Shown: piece after piece, positions 62,357 to 64,000 of the stretch
Layout of the letters: each line of letters opens with the position of its first letter
Numbering within the stretch: position 1 is the first letter of the stretch
Source of the DNA: Mucilaginibacter glaciei
Lineage (GTDB): Bacteria; Bacteroidota; Bacteroidia; Sphingobacteriales; Sphingobacteriaceae
NCBI RefSeq assembly: GCF_014773245.1
Contig: NZ_JACWMX010000001.1
Location: forward strand, 372,001-436,000
Length of the DNA: 64,000 bases
Direction: 5' to 3'
Translations under genes and position numbers: made by a program
The notes under the pieces: model-generated
Database searches by the model: none
The model's input: only the letters and a program-made list of their open reading frames with translations
Told to the model about the DNA's origin: nothing

Positions 62357-63445
62357 TTAAATCAAAAAGCCACCACCTAACAAATCGTTTCCTTCATAAA
62401 ATACAGCTGATTGCCCGGGCGCGATACCAGAAACCATGTGATCGAACGATACTTTCATATGGTCGCCAATTTGCTGGATTTTACTTTCGGTACCGGCATC
62501 TTTATAGCGTATTTTTGTCACGGCTTCTAAAGGCTCTCGGATGTTATCATACTTAACCAAGTTAAGATTGCGTACCCAGGCTTCTTTCTTTTCCAGCTCT
62601 TCAATTGTACCCAATACGACGGTATTGTTTTCGGGCTGAATTTTAGTTACAAACATAGGTTTGCCCAAAGCAATACCTAAGCCCTTACGCTGGCCTATGG
62701 TATAATAAGGATAACCTAAATGCTTGCCTACAACGGTACCATCGGTCAGTACAAAATTACCGGGGCCTACACGTTCGTCCAGGTCTTCCACTTTATGCCT
62801 TAAAAAAGCGCGGTAGTCGTTATCAGGGACAAAGCAAATTTCGTAGCTTTCGCTTTTACCCGCTAATTCCAGCTGGCCCATATCAACAGCCATCTGCCTG
62901 ATATCAGGTTTAGAAAAGCTGCCTAACGGGAATTTTGTACGCGCCAGGTTTTCCTGCGATACACCCCATAAAACGTATGACTGATCTTTATTTTCGTCTT
63001 TACCTTTTGATATTACGTAACGACCGCTATCCTGCAAACGGATGTTGGCGTAATGGCCGGTGGCAATAAATTCGCAATCCAGTTTATCGGCACGTTTTAA
63101 AAGTGCTTCCCATTTAATGTGTGTATTGCATAGCACGCAAGGGTTAGGGGTACGGCCTGCCAGATATTCATCAACAAAGTTGTCGATTACAAAATCTCCA
63201 AACTCGTTACGGATATCCAGTATATAGTGCGGGAAACCGTAACCAACGGCTAAAGCACGGGCATCATTAATGCTATCCAGGCTGCAACAGCCGGTTTCTT
63301 TTGAACTACCGCCGCTGGCGGCATAGTCCCAGGTTTTCATAGTAAGCCCGATAACCTCGTAGCCCTGCTCGTGCAGCATTACTGCCGCCACCGAACTATC
63401 TACCCCGCCGCTCATCGCTACTAAAATCCTGCCGTGCTTACTCAT
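62357..63445 (-). CDS. mnmA: tRNA-specific 2-thiouridylase
   Basis: This 362-residue ATP-pyrophosphatase thiolates U34 of Lys, Glu and Gln tRNAs. The PP-loop RILVAMSGGVDSSVAAVML is at the N terminus. The catalytic cysteines lie in NPCVLCNTHIKW and SYEICFVPDNDY. DYRAFLR and YYTIGQRKGLGI belong to the tRNA-binding regions. It accepts sulfur from IscS, which is encoded in the same window but far away. Start and length are normal. Confidence 0.95.
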   Translation of the reverse strand: MSKHGRILVAMSGGVDSSVAAVMLHEQGYEVIGLTMKTWDYAASGGSSKETGCCSLDSINDARALAVGYGFPHYILDIRNEFGDFVIDNFVDEYLAGRTPNPCVLCNTHIKWEALLKRADKLDCEFIATGHYANIRLQDSGRYVISKGKDENKDQSYVLWGVSQENLARTKFPLGSFSKPDIRQMAVDMGQLELAGKSESYEICFVPDNDYRAFLRHKVEDLDERVGPGNFVLTDGTVVGKHLGYPYYTIGQRKGLGIALGKPMFVTKIQPENNTVVLGTIEELEKKEAWVRNLNLVKYDNIREPLEAVTKIRYKDAGTESKIQQIGDHMKVSFDHMVSGIAPGQSAVFYEGNDLLGGGFLI

Positions 63446-63586
63446 ATTGGGCGCAAAGATACAGGTTTACAGCGGATTTTGCTCGGGGTGTAGGTCAGTG
63501 GAGGGTAAAATGGTAGGGAGAGGGAATATCGAATAATGAAATGTTGGATATCAATGATGAGGTTTTAAACAGGATAACAATCCCTA

Positions 63587-64000
63587 TCAATATTTGTCAA
63601 ATATGGGTTGGTCTCTCGGTGTCCACAAACAGGCGCGTTGGCCACAGGCTTTTAATGCGTTATTTGCCCACGTATTGCAGGTGTAAAAGAGGTTGTAGCG
63701 GCGCGTGGCCTCGTAAAAAGCATCACTGTCGTCATAGTTGGCGTTTGTATTGATTTTGATGACGTTACCGGCGGCATTCGTTTGGAAACTATTTTGGATA
63801 TAGGCTACCAAACGCGTGTATTGCTCAGTACTTAGCTTTACGCGCTTGCATGATGCGTTTTCCTTTAAACCCTTATAAAAAGTGGCATGCATGGCAGAAG
63901 TGCTTAGCGCGAACGCAGCCTTAAAAGCTACACTAAACCTTAACTGAGCCCAGGTTGGTGTACTTAGATAAAAAACCTTATCGCCCCAGCCAAAGGCTAT
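63587..64000 (-). CDS. DUF2459/TIGR02117-type protein, 5' end cut by window
   Basis: The frame continues beyond the right window end: 137 residues before the stop are visible. The visible start (IAFGWGDKVFYLSTPTWAQL) and the end (FYTCNTWANNALKACG and LWTPRDQPIF) match the DUF2459 family of uncharacterised proteins, which has a GWGD-type motif and a TCNTW motif. An internal Met at 63892 is not the true start, since the frame is open and family-like upstream of it. The role is unknown; a cysteine-protease-like catalytic site has been suggested for related folds, which I cannot test. Confidence 0.78.
   Translation of the reverse strand: MAFGWGDKVFYLSTPTWAQLRFSVAFKAAFALSTSAMHATFYKGLKENASCKRVKLSTEQYTRLVAYIQNSFQTNAAGNVIKINTNANYDDSDAFYEATRRYNLFYTCNTWANNALKACGQRACLWTPRDQPIFDKY

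Noticed and set aside
63541..63753. 70-codon plus-strand frame near the right end
   Set aside because: It runs opposite the DUF2459-type gene, whose motifs are clear.

Overview
This window comes from a Bacteroidota chromosome, most likely family Sphingobacteriaceae and plausibly Mucilaginibacter. The genus is inference. The phylum and order rest on several direct signs: TAnnTTTG-type -7 promoter elements, an Oar-like TonB-dependent receptor, a type III glutamine synthetase, a GlmU-like nucleotidyltransferase of the Bacteroidota type, an Mpl ligase, a TopA with glycine/tryptophan C-terminal repeats instead of zinc fingers, and few clear Shine-Dalgarno sites. Most of the window is core chromosome. 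I see no rRNA, tRNA, CRISPR array, phage or insertion sequence.

Layout. 1-4.5 kb: a secreted GH39-like glycosidase, an unknown protein, and an iscS-iscU-iscA Fe-S assembly operon. 4.5-10 kb: methylmalonyl-CoA epimerase, a secreted beta-helix protein, ribosomal protein L31 type B, a GlmU-like protein, triosephosphate isomerase and PrmA. 10-16 kb: an Rrf2 regulator with an NAD(P)-binding reductase (a YwnA/YwnB-like pair) behind a readable promoter and operator, a universal stress protein, Mpl, an XRE regulator, a GNAT-like protein, an acidic small protein and ScpB. 16-22 kb: GatB, a TlpA-like thioredoxin, an OmpR-type response regulator, a Lys/Ala repeat protein, an RluA-type pseudouridine synthase and a methyltransferase. 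22-27 kb: an IscR-like Rrf2 regulator, a SelW-like protein, a Nudix-type regulator divergent from a carboxylesterase, and lipoamide dehydrogenase. 27-31 kb: a large TonB-dependent receptor followed by a small AT-rich island. 31-44 kb: purM, a CLC channel, a nitrogen locus (GSIII divergent from Amt and a porin), TonB, purL and a VOC protein.

44.3-57.5 kb is the most distinctive part: an 11-gene minus-strand operon for an extracellular polysaccharide. In transcription order it encodes a stand-alone receiver, a sugar phosphotransferase with a degenerate receiver at its N terminus, a half-length TolC-like protein, a Wzc-like chain-length protein with an eroded kinase domain, a 45-residue membrane protein, a Wzy/WaaL-like polymerase or ligase, a hexapeptide acyltransferase, a Wzx-like flippase, two glycosyltransferases, and a single-module NRPS (adenylation, carrier, thioesterase) with no condensation domain. 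The NRPS may attach or release an amino acid linked to the polymer; that is inference.

57.8-64 kb: a gluconokinase-like FGGY kinase, a small unknown protein, TopA, MnmA and a DUF2459-type protein cut by the window end.

Regulatory DNA of note: a helically phased TGTTCA array before purL, three CAATAATA half-sites between the Nudix regulator and the esterase, and a 9-3-9 palindrome on the Rrf2 promoter.
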